DNA of 64,000 nt from Lantana camara (GCA_037501455.1 CM074864.1:24298001-24362000), one strand, 5' to 3'. Shown: positions 43,954-56,974, numbered from the stretch's first letter. The notes: a model not told the origin generated them from the sequence alone. Made by a program: numbers and translations.

Positions 43954-44967
43954 TGTAGCACCCTTCACGTTTGGATGCCACACCCCCGCACTATAGCTTA
44001 GCCCACATACGAAATGAGTAATCCGTACATGAACCAAACTATAGCGAATGGGTGACAAAGAAAAAGAACCAAGCTAGCTAGGCGGGACTATCCTCAATCG
44101 GAAAACCACAATCCAATAAAACGAGCGGAAGCATAATAATTTTCAATATTAATTTCCAATTATTCAAGTCATACTATCTTCTAACTCCATATATCAAAAC
44201 ATTATCATCTCCCAAATTACATAACGTGCCCAAAAGTAATAGATACGATACATGAACGTGTAGTGCTAGACTCGACTGACAACAGAACAGGACTCTGACT
44301 CCCGCCTAGCACGAACCTGCAAAACACTGAAAGGTTGAGGTGTCAGTCCAACACGGACTGAGCGAGGGGTATAAATAAATATTAACGTAATTAACATGCA
44401 AGTTCTAATCCAGGGTAAGGTTTTTAATAAAGGAAACAATATAAGTTCAATATTAGGATAGATCTCGCCTGAGATTACAACTAATCCATTTAATCAATAC
44501 AAACGTTATCAATTCAATTCAATTCAATCAGTGGCCCGGCGAGTGAGGGTAATCTACAACCTTACTTCAATTAGTGAACAATACCATCTTTAGGTTTTAT
44601 TTCAATAATTATCATACGATCATTAGTGCACACTTAGCATTTTCACGAACTCCTTCTTCCTCCGGTGATGGTGGGATTGCAAGGCCCAACCATCCATGAA
44701 CAGTGTACGTCGGGAACATGACTCCCACGCACGGGATTTCTTCCTCCACCAAACCTCCTGGTGGATTCAAAGGTGATCCCAAAATTGGTGAGGATAGTGC
44801 AAGAGTTACCCGTCAGCCCTTGCTTCCCCGGTTGGCCCAATACACTACCCTCGGGCCCATGTGAACACGACATGCTTACTCGCCAAAACACGATCAATCA
44901 CGATAACACGATTATTCAATAGATCACGAAATCATTTGCAATCGGTAGAGATTTTGAGAAAGATATT

Positions 44968-45018
<51 letters not shown>

Positions 45019-45575
45019 TTTGGTTGAAAACATCACGTAGGGTTGTAAGCGTTCTATATATCTAGTAATTAAACCTCACCTTTACTGAACAACCAAAAAG
45101 CAAGAGGAAACCCTAAGGACCGTGCTCCTCGTCTCCCGGACCGTGATCTGTGCAACAAGGGACAAGTGTACATAAGACTCAACTCGTACGAACCATTTAA
45201 GACGAACGACATGTTCAATTAGTGTGAATCATGCAATAATAACTAAGGAATGCTAATTAAAAGAATAATTATCAATAACCATGTTTATAACTCATACAAG
45301 TCACATACGGAAGCCAAAGAAGTGAAAAGAATGCAATATGAAAGGTTTTGGTGAAGTTTAGGAAAACTTGACAATTAAGTCATGAAATAAATTCTCAATT
45401 TGATATGATTTCATATAATTTCACATAAAAGTTGATGAAATGCATTTCATATTATTTCACGTAATTTACACATTAACGGTAATTTCATATATGTTATGAA
45501 AACATAATGCATTGAAGTTAAGAAATTTTATAAGATATCATATAATTCATAAATGGGAAAAATCGGGGCGTTACA
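43954..45575 (-). mobile_element. Gypsy solo LTR (1622 bp)
   Basis: It starts TGTAGCACCC on the plus strand and ends GGGGCGTTACA (minus-strand LTR start TGTAACGCCCC). The duplication TGATG is perfect at 43949-43953 and 45576-45580. Removal restores the copia LTR ('cccacatgatg..tcattgactg'). Solo LTRs arise by LTR-LTR recombination of a full element. Confidence 0.9.
44971..45014 (+). repeat. (AT)22 microsatellite
   Basis: An uninterrupted AT tract lies in the solo LTR, where the related LTR B copies have only 'atatatatatata'. Confidence 0.95.
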
Positions 45576-46755
45576 TGATGTCATTGACTGAAAGTTTCTT
45601 TCGAATATACATTCACATTTCAGGTAGGGTTCACACGCCTGTTGCTAGACTATGGTCGTGTGATCTGTGGGGTAATTAATTAATAAAGTGTATTAATTAA
45701 TTAGGCTTACTGCTAACGGAAATTGAACCTAGAGGGTCACACACAAATACCAGGTTCAAAGGTTATTGTTAGAAAGATCGAGTAATTGATCGAAACGAGA
45801 CCACATGATTATAGTACACGTGTGGGAGTCGAGAGCATGTTTGGATGCATGGCTCCAATTGGAGAATTGGACCATGTCTTAATTAATAGGAGAATTAATT
45901 ATAAATCCCTAAGTATAATTGATTGGAGAATTAATTATATAGCCAAATAAAATTAATTGGAGAATTAATTTTAGTCCGTTAGAGTTAATTAGTGAATTAA
46001 TTCTAATGTCCTTGATGAAATTAATTGGAGAATTAATTCTAAGTATTTAATTATTTAGTTGTTCTAATTTGATTAGAATAAATAAATAAATAAATATCTT
46101 CTATTTTATTATTCTAATAGAGTATTAATTCTAATATGATTAGAATAAATATTATTGGGATGAGATATTTAATTATTACTAGAATAATTATGTATTCCTA
46201 AATTAGTTAGGAGCTCTTTCTCTAGAAAATAAATGTCTTATTTGAGATAACACATTATTTACTTGGAGAGAAAGAAAGAATAGAAGAAAAAGTCAAAGTA
46301 GGAGACCATCTCCTACAAGCAACTAGGGTTTCGAACCCTAGCCTATAAAAGGACTAAGGGGTTCGAAAATTTGGACTTACGAATAATGTAGGATTCACGC
46401 CCAACCTACAAGGAATTTTTGGGATAATTCTCTTGCTCTCTTTTCTCGTTTCTTGTTTCTTTCATACGCATTTTATAGTACTAGTATACTCACTAACATG
46501 ATTTGAATCTAGGTTGGTGTGGATTAATACTCTAGAGGATTTCTACTTTGGAATCTTGAAGAAACAATCGATCAAGAAACGGGGATTCATGCCGCATGAA
46601 GAACGTTTGAGGGCGGCTCAAAATGTTTCAAGAAAGCTTTAATTGTTGTAAGTTTCTTGATATCCCATAAGTTTTGAAACGAACATTGCAAGATCATGAT
46701 CCCTTTTGGAAAAAAATTTAAACTTCCGCTGCTTTAACTCTGCTCTTTCCTAACA

Positions 46756-46770
46756 AGTGGTATCAGAGTC
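46756..46770 (+). other. Primer binding site, copia G
   Basis: AGTGGTATCAGAGTC directly follows the LTR end, differing by one base from the site in the intact copia. Confidence 0.85.
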
Positions 46771-47035
46771 ACCTTACAACGTTCGTTTCGAAACGTTACT
46801 GTTTTGAATTTTGACAGAAAATTCTTGAATTTGGATTATTGGCTATGTATTCTTGGTTTTTGTTTAAAACGAATCTGTCTGATCAAAACTGTTTCTTCAA
46901 ATCCTGAAAAACTGTTTTTGTAAATCTGGTTTTAAGCTGTTTTAATTCAGATTGATTTGAACTGTTTTAATTCGAAATTGGATTGCTTGAATTTATTCAA
47001 AATTGCGAAGTAGAAAATTCAAAACGATTGCATAG

Positions 47036-47390
47036 CTGCGCGGCACCGCGTACGGCTTAGTGTGTACTGCGTATGGGAGGACGTCGCACCATCCTGCAAC
47101 TGTCTGCACTCGCCTACGAGGTGGCGGAGAGACTCACCAGGCCTCGAGTACATCAGCGTGTGAAGCGCCCAGTCCGTCCCCCCTGCTGCCCACCTTGTTC
47201 CGCCTATTGCGGTCGGGAGCGCCTACTCGCAGGCGTGCGGATCTCTGCGCAAGGCATTTCCCGCATCTGTCTGAGTCCCCCTGCGGGCTGTGTGCGCGGG
47301 TGATGGGCCTGCTCGTGCGCACCTTGTGCGCGTGCTTGCGGGCTGTCTCCGCGCCCCTCGCATGGGCTTCCCGTAGCCTAGTTTTCATTT
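47036..47390 (+). repeat. GC-rich cassette in copia G leader
   Basis: This GC-rich block holds GTGCGC/GCGCAC words (gtgcgcaccttgtgcgcgtgc), CCCGCA and TGCGGG words. The sequence has diverged far from the block at 37650-38000, although the flanks on both sides still match. Confidence 0.75.
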
Positions 47391-48511
47391 CGTGCTTTTC
47401 CAGTTTTGTAAATTCCCATTTTTGTAAAATCTGATTTTAATTTTAAATTTTCATTTTAATTTTAAAATTAATTATTTTTGAAATAATTATAAAATTTGGG
47501 ATTTTTGTGAATTAAAGTCAAGTTCTTATTTTTCGAGAAAATATTAAATATCACTTTGAATGGTATTTTGATAAAAAACTTAATTTTGAATTAATTGAGG
47601 TTTTGTCATTGATCCAAAGTTTGATTTTTGAATAAATTCTTGAATAATGAACTAATATTCAAACCACTTAAGTTAGTTATAACTTGAAGTCAAGGGAATT
47701 TTAAATTTAATTGGTAAATTTAAATTTCAAGTGGATTATGCTAGTTTAGGTGATCAAGGGTTAGTCTTATGAATGTTTTAATTTATGCTCATGGATGATT
47801 TCAATTAGGGTCAGAGCCCCATAGTTGCATTTTTTCAATTGGGGTTGGAGCCCTACTTATGTGCGCACTTTCCTTGATTTATTATGTGGCTTTCATTAAT
47901 ATTATTTTTGGGCCAGGGTATGCCCCGTGTATTTGTATGTGGTCAAAATGAAGACTGGGCCATAATAATTTACGTAAAGAGAGTAGAACTTAGGAAGTGA
48001 GGTTTTCTTTTCGTTTTGGAGATAAGCACCCAAGAAGCAAGATGGATCCACAAATCAAGGAGAAAGGCGTCATAAATGAAGACCCCTCAAATTGTTAGGG
48101 AGGGTTGTTTCTATTAATGTAATATAATAGGGTTTTCCATTAAATTCTGCACCCTTATATGGAATATCTGTTTATGTGGCATGAATGTTAGAACTAGCAA
48201 TTATGGAGTAGCTCCCATAATTGCATATAAGATAGGATACCCATGATCATATTATATTAATGTCATACTAGGACATATTATCTGCTAATTGCTTCTGTAA
48301 TACATTTTATGTCAAACTGCATTAATCAAGATAATTAAAAATGGATAACTGTACATTTTGGTGAGGTCAAAATCGGACAACTCTCCGGTTAATTCGAAAA
48401 TCCCTAATTAAAATATTGAGCAACTTTCGAATAAATAGGTATTCTATTACGGTAATAAAATTCCTAGCATTCCATCAATAGGATATAAGAGTTAGTAGGT
48501 AAGCTAATTAC

Positions 48512-48835
48512 TGTCTCATGGGTCGTGGGGTAATTAGTGCAGCCTATTAAGTCTTAGTTTCTTGATTGGTCACCTTAGGTGATTGATATTTCTTGATCAT
48601 TTTAGAATGGGCAATGTCTCACGAGTTGTGGGTTGCTCCGGAATAAGTTTGATTGAGATCTTATGATTGATGGGTCCTGCTTGACATTGAAGTAGATATG
48701 GACATCTCACGAGTCGTGGGTCCATGATTGAAAGATCAGTGATGCAAAAATATTTCTAATTCCATGGAGATCGAATTGGCAATTTTGTACCTACCTAAAG
48801 ATTCTTAGACCTTTGGATGTCTCACGAGCCATGGG
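48512..48835 (+). repeat. Four copies of ATGTCTCACGAGTCGTGGG in copia G leader
   Basis: Copies start at 48512, 48614, 48703 and 48817, with spacings of about 102, 89 and 114 nt. This mirrors the 103, 88 and 113 nt spacings in the intact copia read in the same sense. The core CGAG(T/C)CGTGGG is kept while surrounding sequence drifts. Confidence 0.85.
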
Positions 48836-49043
48836 CCCAAAACTAAGAATGCTTGGGATCCTAGTACCTACTGAGAAAACAAGTTTCTTCTAAGGTCGTT
48901 TGGGATTTATAGACCTTATAAAAACAGTGGAAGCCACATACGATAAAAGACCTAATCTTATGTGTTACGTTGTTATTCAATATGCTCACATTTTCTCTAC
49001 TTAAAATTTAGATTGTAGTTCTGTGATTGTCTACAAGTTGAAA

Positions 49044-51774
49044 TGCGACCCATTAGTATCCATCCTTGAGTCAAATATGTTGACTAAAGTCCTAACCACT
49101 CTGATTTGCTTTGAATCCTAAAATCCGTTTTAGATTCCAAAGGAGAAAATTGTTCTCTAAAAGGCGAACTTTTCATCTATCGTGAAAATTCGACCTAGGC
49201 CTAAAGAGAAGTAATTGAAAAGTAAAAGGAAATTCTCCAAACACTTAAGAGAAATTGTACTCCCTCATAAATGTGTTACAAAGTATAACACATTATAACA
49301 CTTAAGAGAAATTGTGCTCTCTTGCGAGTGTGTTACAAGGTATAACACATCGAAGGAATTGCTCCAAATTTGTATGAAGGAAAGCATGTGTAACATGGAT
49401 TGAAAGTCCTCACTAAGGAGGACCTTGCAGCCATGTATGCAATCTAAGATACGAGTTCTTAGTCCACTCATTGCTTGAATTGCTTCTATCATCATTCTTA
49501 ACCTTTTTTGCTCAACCTTAGATGATGCTATTGTAGCATAGTTGATCAAATTAGTTGATACCTTAAAAGAGTATCCTTATGAACGACCAAAAGGTAACGA
49601 TGGTTAGTTCTTCTTATGAACCTAATAAGGTAAAGGCACCAAGGCCAACGAAGAAGAAACCCTTAAAACCCGATAGAGGGGTGAGAGAAGGAAATGACTA
49701 AAAGAAAGATCAGACTTTAATTTCCATAGTGGTAAACTAAGGCCTCTGAAAGGAACTGCAAAGATTATGAGGATATTATATATGTCTCTCATTGTAGTAA
49801 TTCTGATAGGATCAGAATTCTCTAGTCTTGAGTTAATTTTGCATAAACTGTTGGGCAAAACTCAAAGCATTGATGTTTCGAACATACAACGAGATAACAA
49901 AAGTAAGTAAGATGACAAAGTTTCAAATAACTTTGGAACGTCCTAAATGGGATTAGCAATTTAATCATCTTAGGATCATTTTACGAAAATAAACTCAAAG
50001 ATTTAACTTCCTAATAATTCTATTTAGAGGGAAACGTTCCCGAAAACCCCGTTTATGTAAAATGAGAAACACGTCCTAAAGTTTAGATGGATCTCGATCT
50101 ATACTAAGGACTAAGGTTTGCTTAATGTAAGAACTAGACTAAATTGTTAGTTTAATCATTATGAATGTGTGTACTTAATGAAGTACAAATTTTGAAATTT
50201 TTTTGAAATTATTAGAATTTCAAAATAAGGAAGGTTAGGAACCTTGGTAGTCATAAGACATAAGTGGCTCGATCGGATCGAGATATAAGATATCTTAGTG
50301 ACTAATTCCTTAGTCGTCTTAGAGACAATAAGATTATCCCTCAGTAAACTCATTCAAAAATAACGTGGTATTTTTGAATGAAGGAACATAACCCTATAGG
50401 ATATGGTTCATTCCTTGTTGAGATTCACTAACTTACCTTTGTTCTGAACTTACGCTTTAGAAAACGTAGTTGGGATTTTGAATCTTACAGGTTCCAAATC
50501 AGTCCCTTAAATGAACTATGAATTGTGGCATTCAATTTCCCTAATAATTCTTATCTTGGAATTTTGGGATTATCTTCTTATATGAAGAAGACAGTGGGAG
50601 TCTTCTTAAGTGAAGAAGACAGTGGAAGATAAACTTGAAACAAGTTCAAGTGAACAATATATATTGTTACCTTTGCAATTCTTTGGAACAAATGTTGTTT
50701 GTTCTAAGAATAAATCTCTCTTGAGTCTTCTTAATTGAAGAGAAAATTGAGAGATAAGATTGAAACTAGTTCAAGTCTATGCAAACAATATAGAATATTG
50801 TTTCTACAATTCTTTTGAAGAAATGTTGTTTCTTTTAAAGAATATACCTTTCTTGAGGAATCATTCCTAAGAGAGAAGAAAGGTAAGCCCAAACACTTCA
50901 AAAGGTTTGAGGATAAAACCCACGCCACAAATAGGAAGAGATGAATCGTTCTGATAAAACTTGGCCAATCTTAAGAGATAGTACACGAGTGAACTCTCCT
51001 CTCTCGATGCATTCAGAATGCATTCCTAGATAGCCTATAAGATAATATGGTTTTCACCATGAAATATTCTAAAGTAGATACTGATCCATTTACCCATGAG
51101 AAGGCGCTGTCAGATTTGGAATTTGGGTAGTGAAAGCAAACAATGAAATCTAAAATGGATTCCATATAATCAAACTAAGTTTGGACCTTAGTTGAACTAC
51201 TTGATAGGATCAAGCTTGTCTTATCAATATGAGATTGATGAAGACATAAATATGGAACATCCATGGATTTCACACTTAGTGGGAGTAAGCAAAAGGTTTG
51301 CATACTCCAAATGATCAATTTTCAAAATTCAAGTAAGCTTCTGGGAATTAGAGTATTCGAATTAGTAAAATAGTCCAAGTTGTTTGACCTAAAATTCGAG
51401 CATAGCGTGTACAAGAAAGTGTTAGAGACTAAAAGTTCAACTCTTGGTCCTTTGCGAAGATGACATCCTTCTCATTGGGAACGCGAAGGATGACATAAAA
51501 GTCACCAAAGCATGGTTAGGAACCATTTTAAGATGAAAGATCTTGGTGATAGATCCTACACTCTTGAGATAAATATCTATGGAGATAGATTTAAGAGAAT
51601 GATTGGATTATCACAGTCAAGGTACGTAGACAATGTTCTAAAAGAGTTTAGTATGGAAGAATCCTACAGAATTTCCAATGGAAAATGGAACATCTCTTTT
51701 GAATAGGATGTGTCCTAAAATAACTATGAGAAAGTTAGAATGTCCAAAACTCTTTTCGGGAAAGAGGTGCATAA
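49044..51774 (+). pseudogene. gag-pol: Copia G gag-pol relic
   Basis: Gag begins near 49044 (..PLVSILESN.. recognisable in DNA). A gag stretch around 49335 matches the intact DNA phrase 'aaggtataacac..aaggaattg' with a local duplication. Most of pol is deleted or scrambled. Around 51080-51180 the RT N-terminal region (..ALSDLEFG.., KMDS.., LVELLDRIK) is seen; around 51280-51340 the KVCKLQ..GLKQAS region; at 51450-51490 the active-site region, with Glu in place of Val (YVDD to CEDD). A 64-codon open piece at 51512-51706 covers the RT/RNase H connection. Many stops and shifts; no function expected. Confidence 0.75.
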
Positions 51775-53869
51775 TGTAACATCCCGTTCGTCCGGCCATC
51801 CCAGGTACGCCTCTACGAGAGAGCTACGTGCGCTTTTAATTATTTAATTATTAGATTATGTATTATTTTAATGCTAATGTGATTATTTGATATTAATTGT
51901 TTAACTTATAACTCGAGTTTTCAGGCTTATGCATGAATGCTTTGTAATATGCTCTGTATGTGCCCGATTTGATTTTCGTTTCTTGTAAATTTTTGATATA
52001 CGTGAACTACGTGACTTATATACGTGATTATATGCTTGTTTCATGTTTTCTAGTTTGTTTTATTTGGCTCCTGGCTCGTTCTGTAAGAACGGGATTTATG
52101 AGGGACTTGAGGGCCTAACGCGTTTAGCGCACCTCGTGTTCCGGAAGGCGTAACTTGAGTTCGGGAATTCGGACTCGAATTCTGGAAGATGCTTTGGATT
52201 TGTATTGAAGAAATAAATCCAAGGAACCTAATTTTTTATTTTTCTAACCTCATTTGGACCTTCGAAAGTCGACCGGAACAAGCACCTTACGCCAAAAGCT
52301 ACCTTTTGTTGACTAGTCTTGCTTGTGGGCCCCACTTTAACACCAATTAAGCTTAACCCATGATTTTTAACACCAAAACACATTCATCTCTCCCACATAC
52401 CTGATCATTTCGGCCTCCCCCTTCCAAGACAAAGAAAAAAGGCCCCAAGTTCAGCTCCCAATAGAAGAAGAGGAAGAAGAGAAGCAACTATTCAATTTTG
52501 AAGATTTTGAGTTCATCTCCCCACCATTTCTTCTCCAATTGAAGAGTTAAGTTCATTTTTTACTCCTCCATGTCTATGTGGTACTTTTAAGTTCAATTTG
52601 ATAGGTTTTCACCAAAGTTTGCATGAGTTATGGATGTTGGTACGAATAGTGAGGGTTTAGAGCATTTTCATGATTCTAGCTTGCATTCTTGTGAATTCTT
52701 TGGGCATAAAGCATGTATTTAGATCCCAATACATCTTTCTTGATATGTGTAAACTTATTTTGCATGTTGCATGAGGGTTCATGAAGTTGCCATTGTTGGT
52801 TTTGCTTGAGGCTTGAAGAACATGAACATGTTGATGCATATCTTCCTTTCTCCTCACTTTAGCTCGGTTTTTGCATGAATTAGGGCATGAATCTTTGGAT
52901 CTTTGTACATATACCTTTTTTTATGTGTTGGCTTGGTGTTAATTTGGTTGGCTTTAAATTTTTGGTGTGTTTGCGAGCAAGATTTCGAAAATGTTAGCCC
53001 CTGACCCAAATCCACAGGGGTGGATTTTCTCTTTGAAAAAAATCCACCGGGGTGGATTTGGGGCAGTGACTTCTTTGCTCCCGAACTTTGTTTTCTTGTT
53101 CGTTTTGCTCATTTTCCTCCCCGATCTTGTTCCTAATGTGATGAATACTTGTTTATATGTATGATATGCTTTGCTATGACTTGTTAATGCTTGAATGTGA
53201 TATGTGATATGTTTTATGTTTTAATAATGTGTCATGCATGTTGTATTAAGATTATGGATTCGTTTGACGTGATTCGTGCGTTATATGATTCAATATGTAC
53301 CTCTACGTGCATGAATGACTTTGTACTTTGTTTAATTGCCTTGCATGTAATCTACTTGCTCTTATATGAACTATATGCATTACTTATGTGTTATATGACA
53401 TGTTATATGTGTTATTTGAAATTCATGAACTTGTTTAACGTGAAATATGTGAGTTATGTATCGATATGATTCAATATGGATTAAGGTGACCTAAGTGTTA
53501 ACTTCATCTCATCTCTTATGCATCATTTGCACCCATATGCATATGCCGAGCATCTAATTTGTTCATATTGAGTCTAAGTTTGTCCTTTACTCTTTGTTTT
53601 GTTCTTAGGTTCGTCTCGAGGTTGAAGAGGTGGTTCCCTTTTGTTCAGTTTGGTCGTCAAGGTGGGTTTTGTTTCCTTTTAGCTAATATAACCTACAACC
53701 CTAAATGAGTTTGAAGCCCACATGTGACTTATATGTATATATGTATATAGATATGTGTATGATATGTATTTTTTGGGAAATGGCCCTTTTGTTATAAGAC
53801 GTTTGAAAACCGCTTTTATGTATAAGTAAGCTATATTTTCGTTTGTTCATTTTGAATACAGGGTAGTGT
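51775..53869 (+). repeat. Gypsy E 5' LTR, first part
   Basis: It starts TGTAACATCCCGTTCG. The stretch 52075-52195 ('ctgtaagaacggg', 'acgcgtttagcgc', 'ggaattcggactcg') is nearly unchanged in the 3' LTR. It is interrupted at 53870 by the solo copia LTR; the preceding AGTGT is the target duplication. Confidence 0.85.
53008..53059 (+). repeat. Perfect palindrome pair in LTR E
   Basis: AAATCCACAGGGGTGGATTT at 53008-53027 and the perfect palindrome AAATCCACCGGGGTGGATTT at 53040-53059 are separated by 12 nt. They occupy the position of the palindromic cassettes of other gypsy LTRs. Confidence 0.8.
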
Positions 53870-55086
53870 TGTTAGGAATAGTGCCCTAGAAAGCCGATTG
53901 TACATCCGCTTTGTGCTTTTCCTTATTGTAATCACAGACAATCTTTGAATGAAATAACGAATTGAGGCAACACTTCTTTATATGCTCTTGTTTGGTATGC
54001 GTTTACTTTAGCTGTGCATGTATGAGAACTCCCCTAATCCTGATGACTTTAGGACTCTACCATTTAGGTGAAATGGTTCATGAAACGAGCCCTATATCAC
54101 ATAAGTCATGATTAGTAAAATACTCCAAGCCGATGAGTCCTACAGACAGTGGAAGTGTCAACCTGACTCCTCTAAGGCTTGCTTGTGGGATCACGCCCTT
54201 AAGAAGGACCACCTTGTTTCATGGAGGTGCAAAGTGTATAGTTGATACGTGCGTGATACATGAGGGTGCTTACTTTAATAAGTAAGTTCACTGAGGTGCC
54301 CCGTGTGAGAACACTCCTAAATGGGAAAGGAAGTTTCTATTTCAGGAAATGGAAACTTCCAGATTAGGAAATATCTCACGAGTCATTGATGTGATTAATT
54401 GATCCTTAGACTTGAGGTTCCTTGTCACTTTATGAGTTAACTCTGTAGTCTTAGGTATAAGCTTTAAAGGGTGTCGCCTTAGACAACTGATTCAAGGCTT
54501 ATGCTGGGGCTGCACAAGTGACTCATGAAAGTGAATGAGAATCAAGATAGGACCTACACTTGCATTTGCATGGTGATCTCTTATTGTGTAAGTCATTCAT
54601 ATGCCATATGGAGTCCTTGGCCAAGGCAGTAGATCAAGACATCAAGAAAAGGGTTTCTTGGATTGAGATCAAATGGATATGAAATGCACTTAGCTTTAAG
54701 ACCGGATTATTAGGGTTCTGATTATTCCCTTGCCCTAGATCTTGGTTGAGAGATAGTAAGTAGGAGGATTGTATCTCACATGAATCAATGACTTAAAGGT
54801 TCTGTCGAATCCGAACATTCCAATTCAGCTAGGGGTTAAACACCTGTTGCTAGACTATGGTCGTTTAATCTGTGGATTGATTAATTAATTAGTGAATTAA
54901 TTAATTAGGGTCACTGCTAATTGAATTGAGAACCTAGAGGGTCACACACAACAACTTGGTTACATGAGTTGAGGCTTGAAAATGATTAAACGAGTTAATC
55001 GGTCCAAGAGGGTTCCACACATGTGAAATCACACGTGTGGCTCACGTGAGTAACACGTGTCACTGTGACACGTGTCACACACATGT

Positions 55087-55149
<63 letters not shown>

Positions 55150-55866
55150 GTATTAAATAATTAAATGTGTTAATTATTTAATAGACTTTGGTTTAATTTT
55201 GAATTAAAAAGAAAGTCTTATTTTGGAGAAAATAATCTAGTTAATTAATTACGAATTAATTAATTAGATAAAAATAAGTTATTTATTTTATAATAAATAA
55301 AGTATAAAATTATCCAAAAATAGTTTGGATATTTTTAGCTCTCTTAAAAGTTGACTTGAATTAGAATTCAAAGTCAAAGTTAGAAAATACTTGATGATCA
55401 AGTAATAGGAGAGAGAGGAACCGAATCCTTGCCCAACAAGGATTAGGATCGGCGCCCCTCTCCCTTTCCTATATATAGGGGAGCTCATGCTCCCCTTTAG
55501 AGCTAATTGGCAATTCTTTTGGTTCATGTGTTGAACACCTTCCTTTCTCCAAGATTAAATTAAACCCTAGGTTAAGCCTAAACACTAACTAGAGAACTAG
55601 CATCCTTACTAGTTAGATTGTGATCAAGTTGGTGCACTTTCTCTAGAGACTTCAAGTTAGAAGTTTGAAGATTCGAGCTTTACCAAAGGAGAGGGGATCA
55701 AGCCGCGAGAAGAGCGTTCTTGGGTGGCTTGAAACGCTTCAAGAAAGAACAAAAGAAAAGTAAGTTTTCTATCTTTACGAATTTGGTTACACGATTGCGA
55801 GTCCAAGGTCCTTTTGTTGGGAAAGTTTTTTAAATTCCGCTGCTTTCTGATTCGTGTTTTCCAACA
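53870..55866 (+). mobile_element. Copia solo LTR (1997 bp)
   Basis: It runs TGTTAGGAATAGTGCCC to TTTTCCAACA with perfect 5-bp duplications AGTGT (53865-53869 and 55867-55871). It is close to the LTRs of the copia at 30146-40221, plus orientation, with a TATA box at 55469-55478, a CACGTG cluster at about 55020-55085 and an expanded AT tract. Confidence 0.93.
55090..55149 (+). repeat. AT microsatellite in solo copia LTR
   Basis: About 60 bp of AT repeat directly beside the G-box cluster; the LTRs at 30146 and 38283 have no such tract. Confidence 0.95.
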
Positions 55867-55871
55867 AGTGT

Positions 55872-56966
55872 GTGTACATGTTATGTTTTGGTGAGACTTG
55901 GCTTTAGTGTAACTGTAAGTTTGGGCCCCAGAGTTGTATTTAAGGGAGACCCGGGTCGGCCATGAGGTCACCGGTTGCAACCCCTGTATACTTCTCCACC
56001 TTCATAAGATCAACCCGAAACCCGCTAGGAGGCTAGTGGGGGACGGAATCCTTGGGCGTGAGTGTCATGAAACTCACGACCCTGGCGTTTAAGCGTGATA
56101 GCTTTAAGGTAAGTGCGGGGGTTGAGAGCGGCCGCTCTCTTCCTCAAACGGATAAAGGTTGGACTGGTTTATGATTTTTTGCTTTATCTTCATTTTTCTT
56201 TGCTTATGGAGTAAGTGGGTTAAGACTCGAACCCATCGAGTCATTATGTTTAAGTTCTAGCTTCCGTTATGGTTTGTAAATCGGGATTGGATTTCTAATT
56301 TCCCTAAAACTTGGTTGATTCTGGCCTTCGTCCCTAAATCTTTCTTCATATATGTAGTAACATGGGTTTGCATGATTTGGAATGCAAAAACCAACCCCGG
56401 TTCATGAAAATTCTTCGATTTGATTATGATAAGAGTGTGTTAGCCCCCTCACCAGTCTTTAGGACTGACCCCTCTTCGTTGTTTGTTTTTCACCCTTTTC
56501 TTTGAGTTACAGGTACCTGGTTGGGTAGTTTGAGCTAGGCGGCGGTCTTTTCTTTTGGAGTCGTTTGAGTTGTAGAAGAGTCTTTGCATATGCATCTTTA
56601 CTTTTCCGCTCTGGTACTATGTATAATTTGGTAATATGTATAAATATGTATAAGTTAAGTTTTGTTTTCCTAATTTGAACTTAAGTATGTTTTATTTGGC
56701 CCGGGGTGGGCAAGACATGTAATAATTTGATTTATCTTGCTTTTATTTGGATGCACGTATTTTGTTATGCGATCCTGTTGCTTCCGCTTTTGCTTTTGAT
56801 TTTTTTTCTTGGGCACTCTGTTCAGGGTCTAGACCGCCTAGCCTAGAGATGAGTTTTGTGTATCACCCGTTCGCCATGGTTCGATGCGTGTGCGGAGTCC
56901 CCATTTCGTTGCACGTGTTGAGCCATGGTGCGGGGGATGTGGCACCCTTCGCTCCGGGGTGTTACA
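55872..56966 (+). repeat. Gypsy E 5' LTR, last part
   Basis: It resumes after the solo LTR and ends CTCCGGGGTGTTACA at 56966. It contains 'ccccctcaccagtc..aggactgacc' and 'gggggatgtggcacc', typical of these LTR ends. Total E LTR length without the insertion is about 3.2 kb. Confidence 0.85.
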
Positions 56967-56974
56967 GCCTTGCG

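Larger units (their letters stand above)
43145..46755 (+). repeat. Copia G 5' LTR with nested solo LTR
   Basis: It starts TATTGGGAATACTACCC and ends CTTTCCTAACA at 46755. Excluding the insertion at 43954-45575 and its duplication, it is about 1.98 kb, the usual size for this family. A TATA box (CCTATAAAAGG) lies at 46342-46352. The U3 contains repeated attaattggagaattaatt units near 45890-46040. Confidence 0.82.
46771..49040 (+). other. Copia G leader
   Basis: This non-coding leader is of the same length and order as 35992-38264: AT-rich start, GC-rich block (47036-47390), AT-rich stretch, a segment with 'cccctcaaattgttagggag' near 48080, then the four-motif array. ORFs of 76-124 codons in the GC block are not shared with the intact copy. 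Confidence 0.7.
43145..51774 (+). mobile_element. Copia element G, decayed, 5' part
   Basis: The order is an LTR interrupted by a solo gypsy LTR, a tRNA-Met-type primer site (46756), a long leader with GC-rich block and four-motif array, then gag and pol relics. It is the same family as the intact copia on the opposite strand, older and full of stops. It ends at 51774 where gypsy E inserted in the RT region; the remainder would lie past the window. It sits in the LTR of gypsy D. Confidence 0.82.

Noticed and set aside
47060..47434. 124-codon ORF, plus strand, in copia G leader
   Set aside because: Lies in a GC-rich non-coding cassette, with no counterpart in the intact copia and no domain.
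49265..49549. 94-codon minus-strand ORF in copia G
   Set aside because: Antisense to a gag relic with a local duplication; no domain.
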